DNA of 64,000 nucleotides. It comes from Microtetraspora malaysiensis (GTDB lineage Bacteria > Actinomycetota > Actinomycetes > Streptosporangiales > Streptosporangiaceae). The position numbers were made by a program, and so were the translations under genes. Shown here in pieces: positions 34,088 through 42,853 of the stretch; the first letter of the stretch is position 1, and every line of letters starts with the position of its first letter. The notes under the pieces are model-generated. The model did no database searches. It saw only the letters and a list, made by a program, of their open reading frames with translations, and had not been told where the DNA came from. The stretch spans positions 186,001 to 250,000 of the forward strand of contig NZ_BBYJ01000011.1 of the NCBI RefSeq assembly GCF_001528665.1, in the 5' to 3' direction.

Positions 34088-36013
34088 TCAGGAAGCCCGC
34101 GGGTTCGGACCGGTGCCGCGTGCCGCGGTTTCGGGTTCGCCCGGGGCATGGCGGGCGGGCAGGCGGAGCGCGAGCAGGGCGATGTCGTCCTCGTTGTCCT
34201 GCGGGCGGGCGCGCGCGATGAGCTGGTCGCAGAAGACGCCGAGTGGTCGGCGGGCGAGCGAGGCGGCGTGGCGGGCGAGGTCGGCCATCCCGCGGTCGAT
34301 GGGCTCGTGCGGCGACTCGATGAGGCCGTCGGTGTAGAGGACGAGGGTGGCCCGGGGCGGGAGGGGGGTGATGGCGTTGGGGCGTCCGGTGGGCATGCCG
34401 ATGCCGAGCATGAGGCCCTGTCCGCCGTCCAGGAAGGAGACCTTGCCGTCGTCGGTGACCAGCAGGGGCGGCGGGTGGCCGGCGCTGGTCCAGTGCAGCC
34501 GCCAGGGGCCGCCTTCGGGGCCTTCGACGCGGGCGAACACCAGCGTGGCCAGGGTGGCGGTGGTGATGTGGGGAAGCGCCCAGTCCAGCCGGTCCACGAC
34601 GAAGCTGGGCGGCCCTCCGTAGTACTCCCAGGCGTACGCGCGGAGGATGTTGCGGAGCTGGGACATCTGGGCGGCGGCGGTGAGGTCGTGGCCGATCACG
34701 TCGCCGATGACGAGGGCGGTGACGCCGTCGGGGAGGATGAACAGGTCGTACCAGTCGCCGCCGACTTCGGAGGCGTGCGGCGCGGCGAGGTAGCGGGCGG
34801 TCATCTGCAGGTCGTCGATCTCGAGCATCGGCGGGAGCAGGTGGCGTTGCATGGTTTCGACTGAGCGGCGTTCCCGCTCGTATAGGCGGGCGTTGTCGAC
34901 GGCGAGTCCGGCGCGGCGGCCGATGTCGTCGACGAGGGAGAGTTCGGTGGGGCCGAACGTCCGGGCGTCGGCGGCCCGTCCGACTGTCAGGGCGCCGAGA
35001 ACCTGGTGCAGGTGGCCTCGCAGGGGGGCGATGACGGCGGAGTGCATGCCGGTGGAGGTGAAGAGGTCGCGTTGCACGGCGGCGATGCCGGAGTCGGGGA
35101 GGGTGTCGTACGTTTCGGGTTCGACGAGCATGGTCGGTGCTCCGAGCAGCACCTGGGACAGGGGTTGCCGGGAGTGTTCGGCCACGGGGGGCAGGGGGCC
35201 TTCGAGGTCCGTGACGTTGACGATGGCGCCGTTCTCGTGGTGGACGACGGTTACGCGGCGTAGTTCGTCGTTGTCGTCGAGGAGGTCGACGATGGCCCAG
35301 TCGGCGAGGCGTGGGACGACGAGCCGGACGAGCCGGCGCAGGGATTCGTCCATGTCGAGGGTCGAGGTGAGAGCGACGGTGGTTTCGGCGACGAGGGCGA
35401 GGCGGTCGGTGAGGTCGACGAGTTCGGTGTGGTGGGAGCGGTCCGGCTCCTCGTCGGAGGTTCGGGGGGAGAAGACGACGATGTTGCCGGCGGGTTCGTC
35501 GTCGATGGCGTAGGCGCTGCTGACGCAGCGGACGGGGAGGAGGCTGCCGTCGCCTCTGGCGAACCACTCGCTGTCCGCATGGGTGGTGCCGCCGGCGAGG
35601 AACGCCCGGAGCAGGCGGCATTCGGACCGTTGGGCGAGGGTGCCGTCGGCGGTGCGATGGAGCTGGTCGTGGGCGTCGTGGCCGACGAGGTCGGCGGCGG
35701 TTCGGCGGAGCAGTTGCTCGCCGCGGGGGTTGATGTAGACGAGGCGTGCCTGTCTGTCGAGTACGTAGACGCCGGCGTCGAGGGAGGGCAGGATCCGCTG
35801 GAGCAGCAGGTCGCGCTCGTCGGGGTTCAGTGGAAGGCGGAAGGGCGGGGTGGTGCCATTCGCGTTCGGCGGGTTCGCCTGGTTCGGCTCGGGTGCGGTC
35901 CGGCCCGGCTCGCCGGTGCCGTGCGGATGCGCCCCGTGTGGCTCGTCGTGTCGCGGGCCCGGGGGGCGGGGTTCCTCCCGTGGCGGACCTTCGTGGCGCG
36001 CCGGGTGTGCCAT
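34088..36013 (-). CDS. PAS-GAF-SpoIIE (PP2C) serine/threonine phosphatase
   Basis: A 641-residue cytosolic phosphatase, probably acting on anti-anti-sigma factors. A disordered His/Pro-rich N-terminus (1-65) is followed by a PAS domain (about 75-185: ILPSLDAGVYVLDRQARLVY), a GAF domain (about 215-385: LVRLVVPRLADWAIVDLLDD) and the PP2C domain (about 405-620). Metal ligands are visible in SEVGGDWYDLF, VIGDVIGHD, LVLYTDGLIE and DNEDDIALL. The ATG with GGAG 9 nt upstream was chosen over a GTG 30 nt earlier. No sigma or anti-sigma gene is adjacent. Confidence 0.92.
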   Translation of the reverse strand: MAHPARHEGPPREEPRPPGPRHDEPHGAHPHGTGEPGRTAPEPNQANPPNANGTTPPFRLPLNPDERDLLLQRILPSLDAGVYVLDRQARLVYINPRGEQLLRRTAADLVGHDAHDQLHRTADGTLAQRSECRLLRAFLAGGTTHADSEWFARGDGSLLPVRCVSSAYAIDDEPAGNIVVFSPRTSDEEPDRSHHTELVDLTDRLALVAETTVALTSTLDMDESLRRLVRLVVPRLADWAIVDLLDDNDELRRVTVVHHENGAIVNVTDLEGPLPPVAEHSRQPLSQVLLGAPTMLVEPETYDTLPDSGIAAVQRDLFTSTGMHSAVIAPLRGHLHQVLGALTVGRAADARTFGPTELSLVDDIGRRAGLAVDNARLYERERRSVETMQRHLLPPMLEIDDLQMTARYLAAPHASEVGGDWYDLFILPDGVTALVIGDVIGHDLTAAAQMSQLRNILRAYAWEYYGGPPSFVVDRLDWALPHITTATLATLVFARVEGPEGGPWRLHWTSAGHPPPLLVTDDGKVSFLDGGQGLMLGIGMPTGRPNAITPLPPRATLVLYTDGLIESPHEPIDRGMADLARHAASLARRPLGVFCDQLIARARPQDNEDDIALLALRLPARHAPGEPETAARGTGPNPRAS

Positions 36014-36067
36014 GGCTGTGTCTCCTCTCGGCGAGGACGTCACCGTGCCGTTGTGGCCCTTCTCCCA

Positions 36068-36571
36068 TCATCGACCCCGCGGGTGAGCGCGTTGCGTCGC
36101 CCCGGCGGCCCGCATCAGGGCGACGTGTCCGCTGTTCCGGCGGCCAGATTCGAAGGCGGCCGGAGCCTGGGAGTCGCGGCGGCTCTCGATGTCGGTCAGG
36201 TCGTGTGTTCCTTGATCCTTCTCGGTGGCAACGGCGGAGGCGGACAGAAGCGTCGCAGCGGCGAGGCTGCCCCAGAGGGCGGCCGAGCCGCGGGAGGCGA
36301 GAGCGGTGATGACCGCCGGGGAGACGGCGAGGCCGAAGCCCGTGGAGAGCTGGAAGCGGGCGAGGGCGCGTCCCAGGAGATGGGCCGGGGCGAGGGCGGT
36401 GACGAGCGCGGTGGCGCTGCCGGCATAGATGATCTCGCCGATGGTGCAGACCACGGACACCGTGGCGACGGCCGGGGCACTCCAGCCGTGTCCCAGTGAG
36501 GTGGCCGCGAGGAAGCCGAGGTAGGACGCGGCGAGTACCACGCCGGGAGCCGATACGCCCCCGGAGAGCAC
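36068..36571 (-). pseudogene. C-terminal fragment of an MFS transporter
   Basis: About 120 residues with four hydrophobic spans (VSVVCTIGEIIYAGSATALV, RFQLSTGFGLAVSPAVITAL) match the last third of a 12-TMS MFS permease. The N-terminal half, motif A and a normal start are absent, and the frame runs on into a non-conserved basic tail. Upstream sequence breaks off at 36573, exactly where a segment repeated at 37510 begins. This looks like a gene truncated by a rearrangement. Confidence 0.65.
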
Positions 36572-36573
36572 GG

Positions 36574-36630
36574 AAAGTCACTGCCACGTCAACAGCACTG
36601 ACAACACACGACAGTTGAGCACGAGAGCCC
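36574..36630. repeat. Duplicated two-block segment, copy 1
   Basis: AAAGTCACTG (36574-36583) and, 32 nt downstream, a 25-nt block starting ACACGACAGTTGAGCACG and ending GAGCCC (36606-36630). The second copy at 37510-37567 has the same two blocks 33 nt apart; the 25-nt blocks agree at 22 positions. The two copies flank the nitrilase-family gene in direct orientation. Confidence 0.6.
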
Positions 36631-36672
36631 TCTGTCATCTGTCAGTCGCGGCTCCCGCGCTCCGGCTCGGAC

Positions 36673-37365
36673 TCATTTGATGAAAACCGCCCGCGCAATC
36701 TCATCGGGGGCGGCGCTCGCCTCCGCGACCAGTTCCCCGTCGGCGGACCAGATGCCCGAACGGCCGGACGTGCGATCGAAGCCGCCACCGGTCGGACCTG
36801 CGAAGGCCGCCGTGGCGACCCATACACCGTGGTCGGCGGCGACCCGGCGGGCTCGCTCGCCGTGGACCTTAGCCTCGTGATCGGCGTGGACAACCCCAGC
36901 CACGTACCCGTCGATGCCCAGCGCGGCCGTCTTCGCGGCATGCTCGGGGATACCCGTGTCGCGGCAGACGGCAAGCCCTAGCCGCCACCCGTCCACTTCG
37001 ATCACGGCGGGCTCCCCAGACACAAAATGAGCAGCCTCGCTGCCGTGAAGGTACACCTTCCCATAAGCCACGCGCGCGCCGTCTCCCTCCACAGCCAGGA
37101 TGCCGATGCGCGGACCCGGCACAGGCGCGCCGACCAGGGCAAGCGTCCCGGTCTCGGCACAGGCGGCGACGATCGGAGCCAGCCGTTCATCGTCCGGAAC
37201 GACTGGCACCGCGTCCAGCTCGTATCCCGTCAGCGACATCTCGGGGAAGACCACCACCCGCGCGTCCGCCGCCCGAACGGCCTCCGCGTGAGCCACCGCG
37301 TTGGCCGTCACGTCGTAAGCCGTGCACCTCGGCTGCGCCGCCGCGATGCTCAACGCCTGCTCCAC
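36673..37365 (-). CDS. Carbon-nitrogen hydrolase (nitrilase superfamily)
   Basis: A 230-residue amidase-type enzyme with the full Glu-Lys-Cys set: Glu in VVFPEMSLTGYEL (about 42), Lys in AYGKVYLHG (about 103) and Cys in LGLAVCRDTGIPEH (about 134). It would hydrolyse a C-N bond in an amide or ureido compound; the substrate is unknown. Its length is at the short end of the family. GAGGGGAG lies 5 nt before the GTG. Related segments lie on both sides, so it may have been inserted as a unit between a lost MFS gene and the TetR gene. Confidence 0.87.
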   Translation of the reverse strand: MEQALSIAAAQPRCTAYDVTANAVAHAEAVRAADARVVVFPEMSLTGYELDAVPVVPDDERLAPIVAACAETGTLALVGAPVPGPRIGILAVEGDGARVAYGKVYLHGSEAAHFVSGEPAVIEVDGWRLGLAVCRDTGIPEHAAKTAALGIDGYVAGVVHADHEAKVHGERARRVAADHGVWVATAAFAGPTGGGFDRTSGRSGIWSADGELVAEASAAPDEIARAVFIK

Positions 37366-37509
37366 CCCGAACTCCCCTCATCGAATCGCACGATCAGCCT
37401 ACAGAGCAGCCACACAGCGAGCCGTTGCGCACCTGCCGCAGAAGCCTGCCGTCGTTCCACCAGCACATCACCGCTTGCCCGGACTCAACGCTCCCCAGCC
37501 CCGTCACCC

Positions 37510-37567
37510 AAAGTCACTGTTCGAGGCTGCCGGTGGACCAATACACGACAGTTGAATACGCGAGCCC
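37510..37567. repeat. Duplicated two-block segment, copy 2 (upstream of tetR)
   Basis: AAAGTCACTG (37510-37519) and, 33 nt downstream, the 25-nt block starting ACACGACAGTTGAATACG and ending GAGCCC (37543-37567). It lies 27 nt before the TetR start, so it is probably that gene's operator or promoter region. The other copy is at 36574-36630. Confidence 0.6.
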
Positions 37568-37593
37568 ACCAGTATCCCCTTATCATTAGTGAG

Positions 37594-38187
37594 GTGGCTA
37601 ACTCAACGGTGTCCCGGTCGGCTGACAAGCGGCGGAGGTTGACGGCCGCGGCGGCCGACGTCCTCCATCGGCAGGGTGTGGAGCGCACCACCATCGCCGA
37701 CATCGCCGCCGCGGCCGATGTGCCGGTGGGCAACGTGTACTACTACTTCAAGACCAAGGACGAGCTGGTCCAGGCCGCGCTGGCCGAGCACGCCGCTCAC
37801 CTGGCTGAGCTGACCGGCGAGCTCGACCGGCAGCCCGACCCCCTCCACCGCCTCAAGGCTCTGGTCGCCGCCTGGGTGGAGCAGCGTGACGTCGCGGTCC
37901 GTTTCGGCTGCCCTACCGGCACCCTGGCCGCTGAACTGGACAAACGTGCCGAGGGAGGGCTCGATGAGGAGGCGGGCAAGGTCATCGGTCTTCTGCTGGG
38001 CTGGGTGGAGCGCCAGTTCCGGGAGCTGGGTCTGCCTGACGCGGACGGCCTGGCGCTCACCCTGGTCGCCGGCTACCAGGGCATGTCCCTGCTGGCCAGC
38101 GCCCTGCGCGACCCGGACGTCATGATCCGTGAAGGAGCCCGGCTCACCCGCTGGCTCGACTCCCTGTCGCAGGGCGGCGCCTCCTGA
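37594..38187 (+). CDS. TetR-family transcriptional regulator
   Basis: A 197-residue regulator. The HTH is in residues 22-60 (VLHRQGVERTTIADIAAAAD, VPVGNVYYYFKTKDELVQAA), and the C-terminal domain includes FGCPTGTLAAELDKR, typical of the TetR_C_6/YcdC-like group. The GTG start follows a TATCAT hexamer by 7 nt, so the message may be leaderless. Its former target may have been the truncated MFS gene at 36.1-36.6 kb, whose upstream edge carries the same sequence blocks. Confidence 0.87.
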   Translation: MANSTVSRSADKRRRLTAAAADVLHRQGVERTTIADIAAAADVPVGNVYYYFKTKDELVQAALAEHAAHLAELTGELDRQPDPLHRLKALVAAWVEQRDVAVRFGCPTGTLAAELDKRAEGGLDEEAGKVIGLLLGWVERQFRELGLPDADGLALTLVAGYQGMSLLASALRDPDVMIREGARLTRWLDSLSQGGAS

Positions 38188-38193
38188 GCACGT

Positions 38194-38844
38194 TCAGCGG
38201 GACGGGGACACCAGGCCCGCGTCGTAGGCCGCGATGACCAGCTGTACTCGGTCGCGGGCGCCCAGCTTGGTGAGCAGGCTGGCCACGTGTACTTTGGCGG
38301 TGCCGGGGCTGATGTGCAGCCGAGTGGCGATCTCGGCGTTGGACAGGCCGCTTCCGACCAGGGTCAGCACCTCGTGTTCCCGTCCGGTGACGCTTGTGAG
38401 CCGGCGCGGCTGAGGAGCGGGGGCGGGGCGGCGGGTGAAGTCCTCGATGAGGCGGCGGGTGACGCTGGGCGCGATCAGGGCGTCTCCGGCGGCGACGACG
38501 TGGACGGCGGACAGGATGTCCTCCAGCGCCATGTCCTTGACCAGGAATCCGCTCGCTCCGGCGCGCAGGGAGGCGTAGACGTCGTCGTCGAACGTGGTGA
38601 GCATGATCACGCGGGTGTTCGGGGACTCGGCGGTGATGGTCTGGGTGGCTTCGATGCCGTCCATGCCGGGCATGCGGATGTCCATCACCACGACGTCGGG
38701 GTGCAGCTGCCTGGTGAGCTGGACGGCCTGGGCGCCGGTCCCGGCTTCTCCGGCGACCTCGACGTCGGGGGCGGTGTCGATGACCATGCGCAGGCCGGCG
38801 CGGATCAGCGGCTGGTCGTCGGCGAGTACGACACGGATCGTCAC
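38194..38844 (-). CDS. NarL/LuxR-family response regulator
   Basis: A 216-residue regulator: receiver (1-120) with ADDQ acids, phospho-acceptor Asp in VVVMDIRMPGMDG (about 55), Thr in MLTTFDDD and Lys in FLVKDM; LuxR HTH (about 150-210) with VTGREHEVLTLVGSGLSNAE and ISPGTAKVHVASLLTKL. The GTG overlaps the kinase stop by 4 nt. It forms a kinase-regulator pair divergent from an ABC exporter that is its probable target. Confidence 0.93.
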   Translation of the reverse strand: MTIRVVLADDQPLIRAGLRMVIDTAPDVEVAGEAGTGAQAVQLTRQLHPDVVVMDIRMPGMDGIEATQTITAESPNTRVIMLTTFDDDVYASLRAGASGFLVKDMALEDILSAVHVVAAGDALIAPSVTRRLIEDFTRRPAPAPQPRRLTSVTGREHEVLTLVGSGLSNAEIATRLHISPGTAKVHVASLLTKLGARDRVQLVIAAYDAGLVSPSR

Positions 38845-40097
38845 GGGGCCTCCGTCCAGCCGGCCCGGGCCGGCGCCTCGGCGGTCGTGAGCGGCAGCCG
38901 GGCAGTGACGCGGAAGCCGCCGTCGGGCCGGGGGCCCGCGCTGAAGTCTCCGTTCAGCAGGGCGACCCGTTCGCGCATGCCGGTGATCCCGTGCCCGCTT
39001 CCCTCTCGGGCGATGCGGGCGATGGGGGCGCTGGAGGGGGTGGCGGCGTCGGGTCCGTCGTCGATGACGTTGATGCGCAATTCCTCGCTCCTGTAGTCGA
39101 GTACGACCTGGCAGTGGCCGGTGTCCGCGTGGCGGAGCACGTTGGTCACCGACTCCTGGATGATGCGGAAGGCGGACCGGTCGACGGCGTCGGGCAGGGG
39201 GTGTGGTCGACCGCGTCGGCGCAGGTCCACGCGAAGGCCGGCCGTCGCGGCCGTTTCGACCAGCCGGTCGACGTCTGACAGCGCTGCGGGAGGGGCCGGG
39301 GCAGGCGGCGCGCCGGGGTGCCCGTGCTCGGTCTCGCGGAGCACGCCGAGCAGGTGCCGTAGGCCCTTCAAGGTCTGTCTGCTGGTGGCCTCGATCGTGG
39401 TCAGCGTCTCGCGCGCCTGCTCCGGGCGGCTGTCGATCACGCGAGCGCCCGCGCCGGCCTGGATGGCGATGACGCCGATGTTGTGCGCGACCATGTCGTG
39501 CAGTTCGCGGGCGATGCGCAGCCGCTCGTCGGTGACGGCCCGGGCCTCGGCGTGCGCGCGCAGCGCAAGGTCGTACTCGCGCCGCTGCCGGATGACCATT
39601 CCGGCCATCCAGGCGACCAGGACGCCCAGGCCGAGCAGGACCGACAGCGCGAGGAAGCCGGGTGCCCAGGAACGCAGGCCGAGGTGCAGCAGATCCACCT
39701 GCCGGCTCGTCTGCTGCACGATCAGCGTGGCGCCCGCCGCGGTCAGGCCCGCGCGGCGCGACCGGGTGGCGGTGAGGAGGCAGACCAGGACGTCGGACGC
39801 GGGGAAGAGCGGCCAGATCCACTGCGCCGGCTGTCCCAGCGCGGTCACCGCGACGATTTCGGCCAATTGGATCGCGAGCACCAGGGCCGGCCGTTGCCGT
39901 GCCCAGGCCAGGGGGACGGCCGTCGCGGTGGTGAACGCCGCATGGGCCGCGCCCACCGGGAGGAGGCTTTCGCCCTGGCTCAGCGTCATGGCCCACAGCG
40001 GTGGCGCCAGGGCCGCGATGCCGCACCAGGTGAGCAGCCTCCGCACGCCCGGGGGCAACCGCGACCAAGGCGGCGGTATGGGCGTTGTGTCGCGCAC
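38841..40097 (-). CDS. Sensor histidine kinase, NarL/DesK type
   Basis: About 418 residues. Four to five hydrophobic spans (about 20-175) precede a HisKA_3 domain with LRIARELHDMVAHNIGVIAI (His about 228) and an ATPase domain with IIQESVTNVLRHA, NVIDDGPDA and GHGITGMRERV. The GTG start shown leaves 115 nt to the divergent ABC gene; a longer frame would overlap it. Same type as the kinase at 8.5-9.6 kb but not a recent duplicate. Confidence 0.9.
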   Translation of the reverse strand: MRDTTPIPPPWSRLPPGVRRLLTWCGIAALAPPLWAMTLSQGESLLPVGAAHAAFTTATAVPLAWARQRPALVLAIQLAEIVAVTALGQPAQWIWPLFPASDVLVCLLTATRSRRAGLTAAGATLIVQQTSRQVDLLHLGLRSWAPGFLALSVLLGLGVLVAWMAGMVIRQRREYDLALRAHAEARAVTDERLRIARELHDMVAHNIGVIAIQAGAGARVIDSRPEQARETLTTIEATSRQTLKGLRHLLGVLRETEHGHPGAPPAPAPPAALSDVDRLVETAATAGLRVDLRRRGRPHPLPDAVDRSAFRIIQESVTNVLRHADTGHCQVVLDYRSEELRINVIDDGPDAATPSSAPIARIAREGSGHGITGMRERVALLNGDFSAGPRPDGGFRVTARLPLTTAEAPARAGWTEAP

Positions 40098-40212
40098 CTG
40101 GTCGATCGTAGTGAGCTGATCGTGGATGGAGCATCGGCCCGCAGGCGTATGCCCGCGGGCCAGTGAGAACCGGCCTGCGGCCAGATGTGGCGCACCTGTG
40201 CGCTGCGCCACC

Positions 40213-41157
40213 GTGAACCACGTGATCGAAGTCAACGGATTGACCAAGCGCTACGGCGCGGTGACGGCGGTGCGGGACCTGACGTTCGCCGTTCGGCCGG
40301 GGCACGTCACCGGGTTCCTCGGCCCGAACGGCGCCGGTAAGAGCACCACTCTGCGCATGATTCTCGGCCTGAACCGCCCCACCGCGGGGGGCGCCACCAT
40401 CGACGGCCGCTCCTTCGCCCGCCATCGGGCCGGGCTGCGTCATGTGGGCGCGCTGCTGGACGCCGGTGACGTCCACGGCGGTCGCACCGCCGCCGCCCAT
40501 CTGTACGCGCTCGCCCGCGGCAACGGCCTGCCCCGCCGCCGGGTGGCCGACGTGCTGGAGGAGGTGGGGCTGGCCGGGGTGGCGCGCCGCCGCATCGGCG
40601 GGTTCTCCCTCGGCATGCGCCAGCGGCTCGGCATCGCCGCCGCCCTGCTGGGCGACCCGCCCGTGCTGCTGTTCGACGAGCCGGTCAACGGCCTGGACCC
40701 CGAGGGCGTGCGCTGGATACGCGGCCTGTTCCGCCGCCTGGCCGCCGAAGGACGGACCGTGCTGGTCTCCAGCCACCTGATGAGCGAGATGGAGAACACC
40801 GCCGACCATCTGGTCGTCATCGGCCGTGGCGAGCTGATCGCCGCCGAGAGCCTGGCCGTGTTCGCCGCCCGTGGCACCGGCGCCTCGGTATCGGTACGCA
40901 CGCCCGACTCTGCCGAGCTGGCGGCCGTCCTCGCTCTGGAGGGTGCGCACGTGCGGCCGGACGGCGGCGACGTTCTGACCGTGACCGGGCTGGGCGCGGC
41001 CCGTATCGGCGAGCTGGCCCATCAGCGCCGGATCATGTTGCATGAGCTCGCCCCGCGCACCGCCTCCCTGGAGCAGGCGTTCATGGAGCTGACCGCCGAC
41101 CGCGCTGATTACCGGGCCGACTGTCGCGCCGATGTTCGGGTCGGTGACGCGCGATGA
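40213..41157 (+). CDS. ABC transporter ATP-binding protein
   Basis: A 314-residue ATPase. Walker A is GPNGAGKST (about 41-49), Walker B VLLFDEPVNGLD, switch His VLVSSHLMSEMENT. The signature reads FSLGMRQRLG where LSGGQ is canonical; S-x-G-M-x-Q-R is a known variant in ABC-2 export ATPases. GTG start at VNHVIEV; a second GTG 9 nt later is equally possible. Its stop overlaps the permease ATG. Confidence 0.92.
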   Translation: MNHVIEVNGLTKRYGAVTAVRDLTFAVRPGHVTGFLGPNGAGKSTTLRMILGLNRPTAGGATIDGRSFARHRAGLRHVGALLDAGDVHGGRTAAAHLYALARGNGLPRRRVADVLEEVGLAGVARRRIGGFSLGMRQRLGIAAALLGDPPVLLFDEPVNGLDPEGVRWIRGLFRRLAAEGRTVLVSSHLMSEMENTADHLVVIGRGELIAAESLAVFAARGTGASVSVRTPDSAELAAVLALEGAHVRPDGGDVLTVTGLGAARIGELAHQRRIMLHELAPRTASLEQAFMELTADRADYRADCRADVRVGDAR

Positions 41158-41951
41158 CCACCGCTCGCTTCCGCGATCTGCTCGCCGCCGAATGGATCAA
41201 ACTCTGGTCCCTGCGCTCGACGTCCTGGCTGATCGGCCTGGGGACCCTGGCCATCGTCGGGTTCGCCGCCAACAGCAGTCTGGACGCCTACAACAGCTGG
41301 CCCGACTTCACCGAGATGGAGAAGGCCAGGTTCACCCCCCTCAACGAGGCGTTCAGCGCCTTGGCCGCCAGCATGCTCGTGATCGGCGCGGGCAGCCTCG
41401 GGGCCCTGACCATCGTCGGCGAGTACACCACCGGTCTGATCCGCACCACCCTTGCCGCCGTCCCGGCCCGCCACCGCGTCGTGGCCGCCAAACTCACCGT
41501 CACCGCCGCCGTCACGCTGGCGACCGGAACGCTCATCTCGGCGGGCACGTTCGGCGTCAGTCAGGCGATCCTGTCGGGCCGCGGCGTCGCCGCCTCGCTC
41601 GGCGACCCCGGCGTGCTGCGTGTCCTGGCCGCCAACGCGCTGCTCGCGCCGGTGTCGGCGCTGGTCGGCATGGGCATCGGCGCGCTGGTGCGGCACACCG
41701 CCGCCGCCGTCGTCACCGTCTGCGCCGCGCTGGTCATCGTGCCCACCTTCTTCAAGCCCACCGTCCACCAGTGGCAGAACGACCTGTTCGCCCTGGTTCC
41801 CTTCTACGTCTGGCGCAACTGCCTGCACCTGCCCCAGCTCCGTGACGACCCCGCCCTGCCCACGGTGGCCGGCTCCTGGGCCGTCTTCGCGCTCTGGCCG
41901 CTGGCCGCCGCCGTCGCCACCTTGATCGTCGTACAGCGCCGCGACGTGTGA
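41154..41951 (+). CDS. ABC-2 family permease
   Basis: A 265-residue permease with six spans. RDLLAAEWIKLWSLRSTSWL at the start and GALTIVGEYTTGLIRTTLAA, VPARHRVVAAKL in the middle are typical of the YhaP/ABC-2_3-type permeases of actinomycete exporters. Coupled to the ATPase by ATGA. The pair is the likely target of the divergent two-component system. A short stub frame follows after 21 nt. Confidence 0.9.
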   Translation: MTTARFRDLLAAEWIKLWSLRSTSWLIGLGTLAIVGFAANSSLDAYNSWPDFTEMEKARFTPLNEAFSALAASMLVIGAGSLGALTIVGEYTTGLIRTTLAAVPARHRVVAAKLTVTAAVTLATGTLISAGTFGVSQAILSGRGVAASLGDPGVLRVLAANALLAPVSALVGMGIGALVRHTAAAVVTVCAALVIVPTFFKPTVHQWQNDLFALVPFYVWRNCLHLPQLRDDPALPTVAGSWAVFALWPLAAAVATLIVVQRRDV

Positions 41952-41972
41952 CCGCCTGCCGAAAGGAATCCG

Positions 41973-42050
41973 ATGAAGACTCCGCTGTCCCCGCGCCTGC
42001 TCCCGTGTGGCTCGTTCGGCCGGGAGTGTCAGCGGCTGAGCCGCCGGTAG
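41973..42050 (+). pseudogene. 25-codon stub with good ribosome binding site
   Basis: GAAAGGA lies 6 nt before an ATG opening a 25-codon frame (MKTPLSPRLLPCGSFGREC, then QRLSRR and stop). It runs into the 3' end of the convergent permease gene. It looks like the beginning of a third cistron of the ABC operon that lost its body when the neighbouring exporter cluster was joined. It could instead be a genuine leader-sized peptide or chance. Confidence 0.35.
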
Positions 42051-42853
42051 CGGCGTACGGAAAGCGGGAAGAAGATCGCGATGAGCAGGGCCGGCCAGGC
42101 GACGGCCAGCGCGACGGCGTGTTCGGCGACCCAGGAGTCGCCGGTTCCGGGGTTGCCGAACAGGTGCCGGGCGGCGGTGGCCGTGGCCGAGATCGGGTTC
42201 CACTCGGCGAGCGTGCCGAGCCAGCCCGGCATGGTGCCGGTCGGGACGAACGCGTTGGAGAGGAATCCGACCGGCCAGACGAGGAGCTGCACGGCGGCGA
42301 GTGACTCGGGTCCGCGTGCGAGGAGGCCGAGGTAGATGCCGATCCAGAGGAACGCGAGCCGGAGCAGCAGGAGCAGGGCGAGGGCGAGTGCGGCGTCGGC
42401 GACGTCGCCGCGCCATCGCCAGCCGACAGCGAGGCCGCATCCGATCACGACGGCGAGGCCGAGGGCGGAGTGCAGCATGTCGGCGGTGGCGCGGCCGGTG
42501 ACGACGGCGGAGGGCGCCATGGGCATGGAGCGGAACCGGTCGGTGACGCCCCTGGCGGCGTCGGTGGCGACGGCGGCGAAGGTGGTCTCGATGCCGAACA
42601 GCATGGTCATCGCGAACATGCCGGGCAGGAGGAACTCGCGGTAGTTGCCGCCGCCGGGGATCAGGATGCCGCCGCCGAGGAGGTAGCCGAACATCAGGAC
42701 CATCAGGACGGGGAACAGGAGGGCGACGGCGGTCTCGCCGGGGCGGCGGCCCCAGTGGGTGAGGGTGCGGCGGGCGATGGTCCAGCCGTCGGCGGCGGCC
42801 CAGCGCAGCCGGGCGGCCGGGGTGCGGGGGACGGGCGGAAGGATGACGGTCAT
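42029..42853 (-). CDS. ABC-2 permease (DrrB-like)
   Basis: A 274-residue permease with six spans. RRTLTHWGRRPGETAVALLF, GIETTFAAVATDAARGVTDR with FRSMPMAPSAVVTG and FLSNAFVPTGTMPGWLGTLA, EWNPISATATAARHLFGN are hallmark DrrB/daunorubicin-type exporter segments. Its ATG overlaps the ATPase stop by one base. Target molecule unknown. Confidence 0.92.
   Translation of the reverse strand: MTVILPPVPRTPAARLRWAAADGWTIARRTLTHWGRRPGETAVALLFPVLMVLMFGYLLGGGILIPGGGNYREFLLPGMFAMTMLFGIETTFAAVATDAARGVTDRFRSMPMAPSAVVTGRATADMLHSALGLAVVIGCGLAVGWRWRGDVADAALALALLLLLRLAFLWIGIYLGLLARGPESLAAVQLLVWPVGFLSNAFVPTGTMPGWLGTLAEWNPISATATAARHLFGNPGTGDSWVAEHAVALAVAWPALLIAIFFPLSVRRYRRLSR

Noticed and set aside
33996-36638. Very long open frame (880 codons) on the minus strand over the phosphatase region
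   Set aside because: Arg/Pro/His-rich translation with no domains; it is an out-of-frame shadow of the PAS-GAF-PP2C gene, which has clear motifs in its own frame.
38194-41043. 949-codon open frame ending in the response regulator
   Set aside because: Only the C-terminal 216 codons are the response regulator; upstream is low-complexity shadow antisense to the ABC ATPase and over the kinase.
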